Part shown: piece after piece, positions 1-6,273 of the stretch
How the letters are laid out: each line of letters opens with the position of its first letter
Position numbering within the stretch: the first letter of the stretch is position 1
Assembly (NCBI GenBank): GCA_016302655.1
Contig: JAEDNF010000089.1
Coordinates: 1-6,676, forward strand
Length of the DNA: 6,676 nt
Direction of reading: 5' to 3'
Source of the DNA: Oscillospiraceae bacterium
GTDB taxonomy: Bacteria > Bacillota > Clostridia > Oscillospirales > Ruminococcaceae
Notes under the pieces: generated by a model
The model's database searches: none
Told to the model about the DNA's origin: nothing
The model's input: only the letters and a program-made list of their open reading frames with translations
Program-made: the position numbers and the translations under genes

Positions 1-64
1 AGTTCTGCAATAAAGGTCTTAGCATTCTGCAAAGAAAAATGTTTGTTTTGTCGATAATATCAAA

Positions 65-101
65 ACCCCGAAAATCCTCATTGCAAAGGGATTTTCGGGG
101 T
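65..101 (-). terminator. Rho-independent terminator after the lipoprotein gene
   Basis: A perfect 12-bp stem (CCCCGAAAATCC at 66-77 pairing with GGATTTTCGGGG at 89-100, plus an A-T pair at 65/101) encloses an 11-base loop. Read on the minus strand, the GC-rich end of the stem is followed directly by TTTTGATATT. This fits an intrinsic terminator about 90 bases downstream of the lipoprotein stop codon. On the plus strand the stem is followed by TGAAAATTTT, so it may also stop transcription arriving from the left. Confidence 0.85.
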
Positions 102-159
102 GAAAATTTTATTTCTGCACGATTCGGATGTAAGCTATTTGGGTATCGACCCTTAACTT

Positions 160-190
160 AATGTGCTTTATTAGCCCCGAACCGCACATT
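160..190. repeat. Short inverted repeat just after the lipoprotein stop codon
   Basis: AATGTGC (160-166) and GCACATT (184-190) form a perfect 7-bp inverted repeat around a 17-base spacer, directly abutting the stop codon of the lipoprotein gene. No T-run follows on either strand, so it is not itself a convincing terminator. It could form a 3'-UTR hairpin on the transcript or be chance. Apart from this and the terminator at 65-101, nothing further was recognised in 1-190. Confidence 0.3.
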
Positions 191-1630
191 TTAATACTGA
201 ACCTTGATTGTCGGAGAATCAAGCTTCTCTCCGTTGCTGTTCTTTATGTCTACGCTCACCTCTATTTCTGTGATGTCACTTGCTGCGGTAATCTTATTAT
301 TCTCAAGCGATGACTCTCGCAGCGTGACTTCAAGCATAGCATATCCGTTTGCTTCTATTGTGGAGCTTGGGAAGAAGTAATCGCAAACCAATCCGTTTAC
401 TGACAGCGAGTTATACACATAGTCAACCGTAATTCTTTCGGAGTTAGTGTTCTCTATAACAAACATTGCGTACATATTCTTGCTGTAATCCAAGCCGCTT
501 TCAACAACGCCCTTTGAAATAATGCGAACGCCGTTGCCCGAATATACTTCATTTCCCGACACATCAAATTTTGCGTTTGAGTCGTTAATTTTTACAGCGA
601 TAGGTTTTGCGTCGGTTATTACGCTGCCGTCAGAATGTTTAGCGGTAAGCTCAAGCGAAAGCTCTCCGATATCGTTAATGCCGTAAATATCCCAGTAACT
701 GTCTCTCAGAATTTTGGAAAGATCAATGTCAATTATACAGGTCTTACCCGGATTTATCATATCATGCGACCAATCCTCATTTTGAACGAGAAGCCCGTTT
801 ATGCCGATACGGCTTGTTGCAAGGTTTACTTGCTCGGAAGAATTGTTTACCGTTTCCAAAAGCAATGCCTTTTCGCCGTCCTTATTCGTCATAAGAGCTG
901 CTGATACCACTTTGATTTCGTTTTCGCTGTATAACTCTTCCGCACTGAAATGCTCGATGGTATAATTATAGGTGTTCTTGCATTCATCGCTGTTTATTCC
1001 TGCTTGGTACCTGTTTTCGTTGTAATTAAAGGAATCTGCGATCGATGTTTTTATCTGTCTTGGACCTGTGTATGTGTGATTGAAGTCATCGTCGCTTATG
1101 TCAAAGCCTATCTCAATATCCGCTAACTCATTTATTCCGTAAAGCATAAGTCCGTTATAGTTGAAGTGAATGGTATCGGTTGCTTTCTTTCCTGCGGGAA
1201 CATCGCAATTGAAATACCCCTCGGGAACCATAATTCCATTGATAGAGTTACAGCTATATCCCATTGAACCGCTGACAAAGGATAAATCTTTTGTACTGTT
1301 GTTTTCGATAAGAAGCTCCAGCTCAAAGGCGTAGTTCTGATAGCTAAGTCCCGTTGCGGTTATCTTCACATCGTCTTCGTCTACCATAACCGTTTCGGAA
1401 ATCGTTGCGGTTTGCTTAAACTCTCCAAGCTTTGCAGAATTGTTCTCCGCCGGCTTTTGCTCGGTAGCGGAAGTGCTTGCGGCGGTTGAATTTTCCCCTT
1501 GAACTGTGCTCTGCGTTTCGGCAAGGCTTTCTGACTGAACCGAATTGTCCGAATTGCCTGAATCACCGCTGCAGGCGGTCAGGGAAATCATAATTGCAAG
1601 TGCTGATAGAATAGACAAACCCTTTTTCAT
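191..1630 (-). CDS. Secreted lipoprotein with three tandem beta-rich repeats
   Basis: This 479-residue protein is predicted to be anchored on the outer face of the cytoplasmic membrane. Residues 1-20 are a lipoprotein signal peptide: a KK n-region, a hydrophobic stretch, and a lipobox LTAC with Cys20 as the lipidation site. Residues 21-66 are a Ser/Thr/Asn/Gln-rich tether. The rest appears to be three diverged copies of a roughly 95-105-residue module, about 88-180, 238-332 and 367-470. Each has a strand containing an IENN/VNNSS/IENTNS turn, then an (I/V)NG(I/L)(M/L/V) strand, a Gly-containing turn before a beta strand, and a closing I.E(I/L)...(D)I strand. These may be Ig-like sandwiches, but I do not recognise a named family and see no catalytic motif. 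A binding or sensing role is possible. The start is supported by an AAGGAGGA site six bases upstream. The gene has its own promoter and sits between two terminators, so it is monocistronic, yet it shares an upstream element with the kinase gene. Confidence 0.9.
   Translation of the reverse strand: MKKGLSILSALAIMISLTACSGDSGNSDNSVQSESLAETQSTVQGENSTAASTSATEQKPAENNSAKLGEFKQTATISETVMVDEDDVKITATGLSYQNYAFELELLIENNSTKDLSFVSGSMGYSCNSINGIMVPEGYFNCDVPAGKKATDTIHFNYNGLMLYGINELADIEIGFDISDDDFNHTYTGPRQIKTSIADSFNYNENRYQAGINSDECKNTYNYTIEHFSAEELYSENEIKVVSAALMTNKDGEKALLLETVNNSSEQVNLATSRIGINGLLVQNEDWSHDMINPGKTCIIDIDLSKILRDSYWDIYGINDIGELSLELTAKHSDGSVITDAKPIAVKINDSNAKFDVSGNEVYSGNGVRIISKGVVESGLDYSKNMYAMFVIENTNSERITVDYVYNSLSVNGLVCDYFFPSSTIEANGYAMLEVTLRESSLENNKITAASDITEIEVSVDIKNSNGEKLDSPTIKVQY
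221..1369 (-). repeat. Coding region of three diverged tandem modules in the lipoprotein
   Basis: The three modules lie at about 1091-1369, 635-919 and 221-532. They are recognisable only at protein level. Landmarks in the same order are IENNST/VNNSSE/IENTNSE (from residues 108, 261 and 392), SINGIMV/GINGLLV/SVNGLVC (from 129, 276 and 410), PAGKKATDTI/NPGKTCIIDI/EANGYAMLEV (from 145, 293 and 426), and GINELADIEI/GINDIGELSL/ASDITEIEVS (from 165, 317 and 450). The DNA is not visibly repeated, so the duplication is old. Exact module borders are estimates. Confidence 0.6.
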
Positions 1631-1636
1631 AAAAAG

Positions 1637-1644
1637 TCCTCCTT
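1637..1644 (-). promoter_or_regulatory. Strong ribosome binding site of the lipoprotein gene
   Basis: The minus strand reads AAGGAGGA here, a near-perfect anti-16S match, followed by six bases and then ATG at 1630. It fixes the start codon used for the lipoprotein. Confidence 0.9.
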
Positions 1645-1665
1645 GATGTGTTTTGGTTTGTCTGT

Positions 1666-1694
1666 ATTATAACACGGCACTTTTCATTTTTGGA
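1666..1694 (-). promoter_or_regulatory. Promoter of the lipoprotein gene, extended -10 with weak -35
   Basis: On the minus strand there is a perfect TATAAT at 1666-1671, preceded by TGT, which gives an extended -10 box. A 17-base spacer leads to TCCAAA at 1689-1694, which matches the sigma-A -35 consensus at only three of six positions. It lies between the terminator of the kinase gene and the lipoprotein start, so the lipoprotein is transcribed on its own. The inferred start of transcription is near 1659. The poor -35 overlaps a conserved element shared with the kinase promoter. Confidence 0.75.
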
Positions 1695-1708
1695 TTTGTA
1701 ACTGCAAA
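1689..1708 (-). promoter_or_regulatory. Shared upstream promoter element, copy 1 (candidate activator site)
   Basis: The minus strand reads TTTGCAGTTACAAATCCAAA. It matches the element at 5020-5039 in 17 of 20 positions, including an 11-base identical block. A TTTG-N6-CAAA dyad (1695-1698 and 1705-1708) is centred about 42 bases upstream of the inferred transcription start, the usual site for an activator that contacts RNA polymerase at -35. Its outer GCAAA overlaps the A/T tail of the preceding terminator, so those bases may be conserved partly for that reason. Confidence 0.6.
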
Positions 1709-1736
1709 AAGGCACCCACCATTATAGCGGGTGCCT
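1706..1736 (-). terminator. Rho-independent terminator of the kinase-STAND gene
   Basis: GGCACCC at 1711-1717 pairs perfectly with GGGTGCC at 1729-1735, with an added A-T pair (1710/1736) and an 11-base loop. Read on the minus strand the hairpin is followed by TTTTTGCAG, the classic U-tail. It begins four bases after the kinase gene's stop codon and separates that gene from the lipoprotein gene. Confidence 0.92.
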
Positions 1737-1740
1737 AATA

Positions 1741-4700
1741 TTATTTCGATAAGTCAATGTATAACCGTAATTCCTCCGATATTTCCTTATGTATTCCAAG
1801 GGAGCAGTACTTGTCATTCATTGCGTCAATTTCGCCTATGACCGCTCTGCACAAATCATACTTACCCCATTCATAACACACATCAAGCAGATAGCCGAAC
1901 AGCTCCAGCTTCTTACGAATGTACGGAATGACAGGCTCGTTCTTTTCGCAGATTTCGATAGCCTCCATAAGCAGCTTTGCGGATCGTGCATAGCATTCCC
2001 AAAGGCAATACATATCTGCGCAGGGAATGCTTATACAGTCGATTTCGTCAAGGTCGGTCGGGGCAGTTTTGGTGAAAATCTCCCTTGCTTTCGCCATGCA
2101 TTTCTCTGTGTTTTCAAGTGACGGTTCAATCAGCGTGAAATACCACGCGCAGACAGAATAGTATATTCCGCGCACCTCAGAGCAGGGAGCTTCTTCGGTC
2201 AACACGATTCTTTGTGCTTCGGAAAGCGTGCGGTCAATTTGCAGTTTTTTGCCTTGAGGATTGCGGATTAAGATAGTTGCTTTTGCAAGAAGATTTTTCG
2301 CTAACAGCGTTTGACCATAGTTATCTCTTGTTTTTCTTGAGTAGGAAATAGTTTTGTCTATTGCATCGTTCAGCTTCTTCAAAATCAGCTTTTCTTCCGT
2401 ATCAACCGCATCATAAGCACCGCCGAGGAGATTGTCGTAATAGTCCGACATCATATCATAATAAAGCGCATAAATGTAATTACTTCCGAATTGCTTTGCC
2501 GTATGCCCGGCTTTAAGGAGCTTTTCGGCGGCTGTTTCAAAATCCCCACGCTCAAGATATATTTCGATAATACAGTCGTACAGCTTCATTAGTGCAAACC
2601 CGTTTCGGCTCTTGGGGTTCAGTATAAGTTCTTCCGAGCGGGCAAGAATAAATTCCTCCCGATAGCGCGGCATATTCTGAATGGTGAGGTACAGCAAATC
2701 GGAATATATGTCAGTGTCAAGAAGAAAAGGCTCTCGTTTTGAGCTGTCAAGAACTTCCTCCGCCAGCGAAACCAGCCCAGCCACTTTTTCACGGTCTGTT
2801 GACGCTCTGTTATCCGAATGGGCATACCGCTCGCACAGCGTTTCGCCGATAACGCCGGTTTTGTCGGTGGTTTTCTCAAACCGTTTTTCGAGCTGTGGGT
2901 GCTTTTTCATTTGCTTGTTGTTACACTCAATGATTTCTGTGAGCTTATGAGGATAGCCCTCCTTACGACCCTCTGTTTTGAGTTGGCAAAACAGAAACTT
3001 CAGCAGCATTTCGGCATAGCGCTTTGCTTCGTCGCTCCACTCCAGACAGTGAATGGTTTCTTTGATCACGGGATGAAGCGAAATATCCGCACCCGAAAGC
3101 TGAATCCAGCCGTCACGAATAAGGCTGTTCACATCATCCTTTGATTCTGTTTCAATTATTGAACATAATAAACGAACATCAATGCCATTATCACCAATAA
3201 GCGACATTGTTTTCAGAATGCTTTTCATCTTTTCAGTAAGGCATTCTGCCTCGAAAAGTGCCGTAATAATGCCGCGAATGGTTTCGGTGTGTTCTATATT
3301 ATCCTTGCTGAAAACAACCCTTTCCGAAGCTATCTCCGAAAAGCCGTATTTGTCAACCAATGCGGACGCTTCCGCTATCGTAAGATAACTGCCCGCAATC
3401 TGCTTGGCAATAAGCTCGACGGTAAGCGTGTGTCCCGCGACCTTCGCAATAATATTATCCATATACGGAATGTCCGCTTGCTGGATTGCAATTTTCAGGT
3501 TGCTTTCAAACAATTGCTGCAGGTCGGTTTGCTTGGAAATCGCCGTTATCGGCAGAACGAGATAATCGCCCGAAACAGGCTCTTTGCGCGAGATGAAGAT
3601 TACCTTCCAACCCACATTCAGAACATCACAAACGTTCTTGTCAAGTGCTCCCGAATAGTTGTCGATTACCAGAATTGTTTTGGTTTCGGTAGCAATTTCT
3701 GAAAACGCACGCAGCTTGCGCTCGTAATAATCTGCGATGCTTTCGGCATCATTTTTGGACACCGTGTTGATGAAAGCCTGCCTGTCGTCCGACAATGTTT
3801 TTGGTAATGATTCATCAAAAGGCAAGTACAGAATGTTGTCAACGCAAGACTTGCACTTGACGAGAGCTGAACGCACCAGCGTACTCTTTCCGATACCGCC
3901 CATTCCCGTTACAAAAATGCACTTGCTCTCGCTTTCCTCAATCCATTTGCACAGAGTATCAAGCTCATTTTCCCGACCGATAAAATTGACGGGCAGAGTT
4001 ATTTCTGTAGAACGGATAAACGGCTTGTAAATATCCGCAAGCCTTTCTATTTCTTCCAAAGCTTCAATAGCAGGCTGCATACTCTGAAATCTGTCAAGAT
4101 AGAAATTTGCCAAAGCATTATGAAAGAAGTCGGTCAATCTGAAAAACAGCTTGTCTTGGTATTCCGACCTTGCATATACTGTCTTTGAATAATCAAAAAC
4201 AGCGTTGTTTTCACAATCGGACGCACCCGGTGTTCTTTTGAACAACAGCCAGAACAGCAGTGCTCCCACAGCATACACATCGGTATGAGCGCCGAGCTTT
4301 TTCAGCTTTCCTGTTTGCAATTCAATAGCCGCAAAACCTTTTGAATAAGACGGGCGAACTATATTTATATTTTGTTTATCACACATTGAAAGCGGAATAA
4401 GCGAATCTAAATCAAAAAGCTGTACTCTTATCGCCAAACTGTCAATAATCAGAATATTATCGGGCTTGATGTCAAGATACAAATACCCCTCATCGTGAAT
4501 TTTCTTAAGAATACAAGCAACTTGCCTTACAACAGTAATGCAGTCCTTAAGGCTTTTCGGACGATAAGACGCAAGCGTGTTTTCTGTTGAGTATTCCGAA
4601 GCGAGGTATACCGTTCCGTTGCCAAAGTATATGTCGATGGTGTTGGCGAGCGCATCAAACAAGTCACCAGAATAGAACAATCCGTTGCCGATACTGAAGT

Positions 4701-4974
4701 CGGATTTGAATTTCTCTTTTGCGTTCTCAAAAAGTGCGTTATCAGCCGCTTGAAGATAGCCGTTCCCGGTTCTTTCGATTTGCAGCTTATACGGATAGCA
4801 TTCCTTAATTCTAATGTGCTTTACATCGTCTGTATTGGCGGTATATACGGCGTCATAAACGATACAAGAACCGCCTCTGCCTATCTCTCTAACAATGTTG
4901 AAAACAACCGCACCGCCTGCTTTATTAAAAAAACGAAGTGTTGTACCGCTCGGTAAAGCAATTCTTGAGTCCAT
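1741..4974 (-). CDS. Ser/Thr protein kinase fused to an NB-ARC/STAND ATPase with TPR-like C-terminus
   Basis: This 1077-residue protein is predicted cytoplasmic, with no signal peptide or membrane helix. Residues about 24-310 are a Hanks-type kinase: Gly-loop GRGGSCIVY (32-40), ATP-anchoring Lys57 (IRIKE), catalytic loop YLDIKPDN with Asp168, Lys170 and Asn173, metal-binding Asp188 (FDLD), an APE-like AIE at 216-218, and DVYAVG (232-237). Metal and phosphotransfer residues are present, so activity is plausible. From 330 an NB-ARC module follows: FIGRENEL, Walker A GMGGIGKST (357-365), Walker B ILVIDN (434-439), an ISR sensor (461-463), a GLPL-like GHTLTVEL (514-521), then a winged helix ending in an MHD-like LHP (633-635). 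Residues about 770-1070 are helix pairs resembling TPRs, probably the ligand- or partner-sensing part. In STAND proteins the nucleotide switch drives oligomerisation that turns on the N-terminal effector. Here that effector would be the kinase. AfsK/AfsR in Streptomyces is a loose two-protein parallel, but no DNA-binding domain is seen here. Substrate and role are unknown; regulation or defence are both possible. Confidence 0.92.
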   Translation of the reverse strand: MDSRIALPSGTTLRFFNKAGGAVVFNIVREIGRGGSCIVYDAVYTANTDDVKHIRIKECYPYKLQIERTGNGYLQAADNALFENAKEKFKSDFSIGNGLFYSGDLFDALANTIDIYFGNGTVYLASEYSTENTLASYRPKSLKDCITVVRQVACILKKIHDEGYLYLDIKPDNILIIDSLAIRVQLFDLDSLIPLSMCDKQNINIVRPSYSKGFAAIELQTGKLKKLGAHTDVYAVGALLFWLLFKRTPGASDCENNAVFDYSKTVYARSEYQDKLFFRLTDFFHNALANFYLDRFQSMQPAIEALEEIERLADIYKPFIRSTEITLPVNFIGRENELDTLCKWIEESESKCIFVTGMGGIGKSTLVRSALVKCKSCVDNILYLPFDESLPKTLSDDRQAFINTVSKNDAESIADYYERKLRAFSEIATETKTILVIDNYSGALDKNVCDVLNVGWKVIFISRKEPVSGDYLVLPITAISKQTDLQQLFESNLKIAIQQADIPYMDNIIAKVAGHTLTVELIAKQIAGSYLTIAEASALVDKYGFSEIASERVVFSKDNIEHTETIRGIITALFEAECLTEKMKSILKTMSLIGDNGIDVRLLCSIIETESKDDVNSLIRDGWIQLSGADISLHPVIKETIHCLEWSDEAKRYAEMLLKFLFCQLKTEGRKEGYPHKLTEIIECNNKQMKKHPQLEKRFEKTTDKTGVIGETLCERYAHSDNRASTDREKVAGLVSLAEEVLDSSKREPFLLDTDIYSDLLYLTIQNMPRYREEFILARSEELILNPKSRNGFALMKLYDCIIEIYLERGDFETAAEKLLKAGHTAKQFGSNYIYALYYDMMSDYYDNLLGGAYDAVDTEEKLILKKLNDAIDKTISYSRKTRDNYGQTLLAKNLLAKATILIRNPQGKKLQIDRTLSEAQRIVLTEEAPCSEVRGIYYSVCAWYFTLIEPSLENTEKCMAKAREIFTKTAPTDLDEIDCISIPCADMYCLWECYARSAKLLMEAIEICEKNEPVIPYIRKKLELFGYLLDVCYEWGKYDLCRAVIGEIDAMNDKYCSLGIHKEISEELRLYIDLSK

Positions 4975-4980
4975 AATTAC

Positions 4981-4988
4981 ACCGCCTT
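4981..4988 (-). promoter_or_regulatory. Ribosome binding site of the kinase-STAND gene
   Basis: The minus strand reads AAGGCGGT, one mismatch from the core AAGGAGG, followed by six bases to ATG at 4974. It supports the chosen start. The protein begins a short distance before the kinase Gly-loop, as expected for an intact N-terminus. Confidence 0.8.
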
Positions 4989-4996
4989 TCCCGTAT

Positions 4997-5025
4997 ATTG
5001 TACAACACTTTTTGCTCGATTTGGA
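4997..5025 (-). promoter_or_regulatory. Promoter of the kinase-STAND gene, weak -35
   Basis: On the minus strand TACAAT (4997-5002) is a five-of-six match to the -10 consensus. Exactly 17 bases upstream lies TCCAAA (5020-5025), a poor -35 identical to that of the lipoprotein promoter. The inferred transcription start is near 4990, giving a very short leader that contains the ribosome site. No terminator separates it from the upstream 401-residue gene, so read-through expression is also possible. Confidence 0.6.
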
Positions 5026-5039
5026 TTTGTTGCCGCAAA
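5020..5039 (-). promoter_or_regulatory. Shared upstream promoter element, copy 2 (candidate activator site)
   Basis: The minus strand reads TTTGCGGCAACAAATCCAAA, 17 of 20 identical to 1689-1708 and at the same 17-base distance from its -10 box. The dyad TTTG-N6-CAAA (5026-5029, 5036-5039) extends here to ATTTG-N6-CAAAT. The element begins six bases after the stop codon of the 401-residue gene, outside any coding sequence. Which protein binds it cannot be read from the sequence. Confidence 0.6.
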
Positions 5040-5045
5040 TTAGTC

Positions 5046-6251
5046 TTATTCAGCAATAAAAATTTCACGCATATATTCCCGAAAAGCAAACAGAGGATCT
5101 GTATCGTCATTTACTGCCCACAAGAATATCCAGTCGTATGGATTTCCTGCATAAAGCTCGGGATATCCGCAGTCGATAAGGTATTTGTTAATATTGTCAA
5201 TACACCGCTCCGACTCGGTCTTGTCGGATCTGTAATAGTGACCGTTAGCAACAATAAGCCTTGCCCAGTGCGAATAAAACTCAAGCAGAATCATCAGCTT
5301 GCGTATTCTCTCGTGAGAAACGTGCTGACCGTTAGTGATTTTTTCTATGCCGTCCCTGTCGGGAAAAGACGCTTGAGCAAGCACCGGCAACAGGCTGTTA
5401 TTCGCAAGCAAAGGCTTGATGGAGCGATTGGTTTTGTATTCATCGGCTTGATGTTTATCAAGCCCCATGATCTGCGAATATATAACCCATGTTGAGGCGT
5501 TTTTTTTGGGGGCGATTATATAGTCGTCATCGGTGCTTTCCGATTTGAGATGATATTGATTATGGGATTTATCGAACGCCAAGCCCTCTTTGTACGCAAG
5601 CCCGTTGTCGCAGGATATTTCGTTCCATAATTTCTGAATATGCTTTTTTGCAGTGGCGTTGTTATATCCGAACTGCTCAAAATGCTCGGTTATGTAGTCA
5701 ATCAATTCATTCTCGCTTTTGGCGGAATCAATGAAATCTACAATGCTACCCGTGTACAGAACCTCGTTTTCTGTATCGACCTTACCCTTATTGTCCTTAG
5801 GTAAACGAGAGATAATAGAGGCGGCTTTTTCATACGAAAGACCGTTTCGGATACAGTAGTAATAAACCGCTTCCCGTACGGAATGACAGTCAAAACTCCG
5901 CCCAAACCAGACTTTTTTGAAGAACTCGTTTGTCTGTTCGACATTCAGCCCGAATGCGAAGCAAAGTTGAAAAGCGGTATCTCTTTTAATCGTTTTGCCG
6001 CAGTTAAACCACTCGTCAATCTCGCGCGGAACAGGTACCTTTGCCGACTTGAACTTGTTTTTCAAAAACGCAAGCTTCCCGTCGGTATCATCGTCTGCTC
6101 CTTCATAGCCGTTATCGCAGACGAATTGGGTAAGAGCTTCGCTGAAGGTTCTGAAAGAGCGTGCCACTTCAAGAAGCTTTTCTTCGTAGTAGTCATCATC
6201 GGGGGAGAGGGTTGCCGCTTCGTCGTCTAACATTTGTGTGTATTGGTCCAT
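5046..6251 (-). CDS. Uncharacterised 401-residue protein with HTH-like N-terminal and CGYPxLY C-terminal modules
   Basis: This soluble, acidic protein has no signal peptide or membrane segment. Residues about 32-150 hold a helical region that starts FRTFSEALTQFV, followed by REIDEWFNCGKTIKRDTAFQLCFAFGL (77-102), which resembles a diverged XRE-type helix-turn-helix with its Trp-Phe and FALGL-like packing, and then FDCHSVREAVYYYCIRNGLSY (120-140). From memory, proteins with this FxCHxxxEAVYYxC signature are common and uncharacterised in Clostridia. The middle (160-300) is featureless to me. Residues 315-398 form a second helical module with CGYPELYAGNPYDWIF (361-376), a pattern I also associate with C-terminal parts of XRE-type Firmicute proteins. 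A DNA- or protein-binding adaptor is possible, but no function is assigned. The start is backed by AAGAGGA seven bases upstream. It lies 22 bases after the SUKH gene, so the two are probably co-transcribed. Confidence 0.87.
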   Translation of the reverse strand: MDQYTQMLDDEAATLSPDDDYYEEKLLEVARSFRTFSEALTQFVCDNGYEGADDDTDGKLAFLKNKFKSAKVPVPREIDEWFNCGKTIKRDTAFQLCFAFGLNVEQTNEFFKKVWFGRSFDCHSVREAVYYYCIRNGLSYEKAASIISRLPKDNKGKVDTENEVLYTGSIVDFIDSAKSENELIDYITEHFEQFGYNNATAKKHIQKLWNEISCDNGLAYKEGLAFDKSHNQYHLKSESTDDDYIIAPKKNASTWVIYSQIMGLDKHQADEYKTNRSIKPLLANNSLLPVLAQASFPDRDGIEKITNGQHVSHERIRKLMILLEFYSHWARLIVANGHYYRSDKTESERCIDNINKYLIDCGYPELYAGNPYDWIFLWAVNDDTDPLFAFREYMREIFIAE

Positions 6252-6258
6252 TATATTG

Positions 6259-6265
6259 TCCTCTT
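6259..6265 (-). promoter_or_regulatory. Ribosome binding site of the 401-residue protein gene
   Basis: The minus strand reads AAGAGGA, followed by seven bases to the ATG at 6251. It lies inside the 22-base gap after the SUKH stop codon, which fits translation from a shared transcript. Confidence 0.75.
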
Positions 6266-6273
6266 ATGTCAAA

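Noticed and set aside
39..161. A 40-codon plus-strand frame
   Set aside because: It runs straight through the terminator hairpin at 65-101, has no good ribosome site, and gives no recognisable peptide.
2681..4030. Plus-strand open frames inside the kinase gene (such as 2818-3144, 3289-3702 and 3737-4030)
   Set aside because: They lie antisense to a gene with clear conserved motifs, carry no recognisable domain, and are explained as shadow frames.
4240..4278. Hydrophobic stretch VYAVGALLFWLLF in the kinase protein as a transmembrane helix
   Set aside because: It is at the conserved position of the kinase alpha-F helix, right after the invariant Asp232, and is too short and buried for a membrane anchor.
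4925..5110. Minus-strand 61-codon frame bridging the two large genes
   Set aside because: It overlaps both well-supported genes and the promoter in another frame, and shows no ribosome site or domain.
4998..5495. Plus-strand 165-codon frame starting in the kinase promoter
   Set aside because: It runs antisense over the 3' part of the 401-residue gene, lacks a recognisable domain, and its first codon lies within the -10 box of the minus-strand promoter.
6250..6272. TTGACA (6267-6272) and TATAAT (6250-6255) on the minus strand before the 401-residue gene
   Set aside because: The spacing is only 11 bases and the TATAAT overlaps the start codon, so it cannot act as a normal promoter for this gene.
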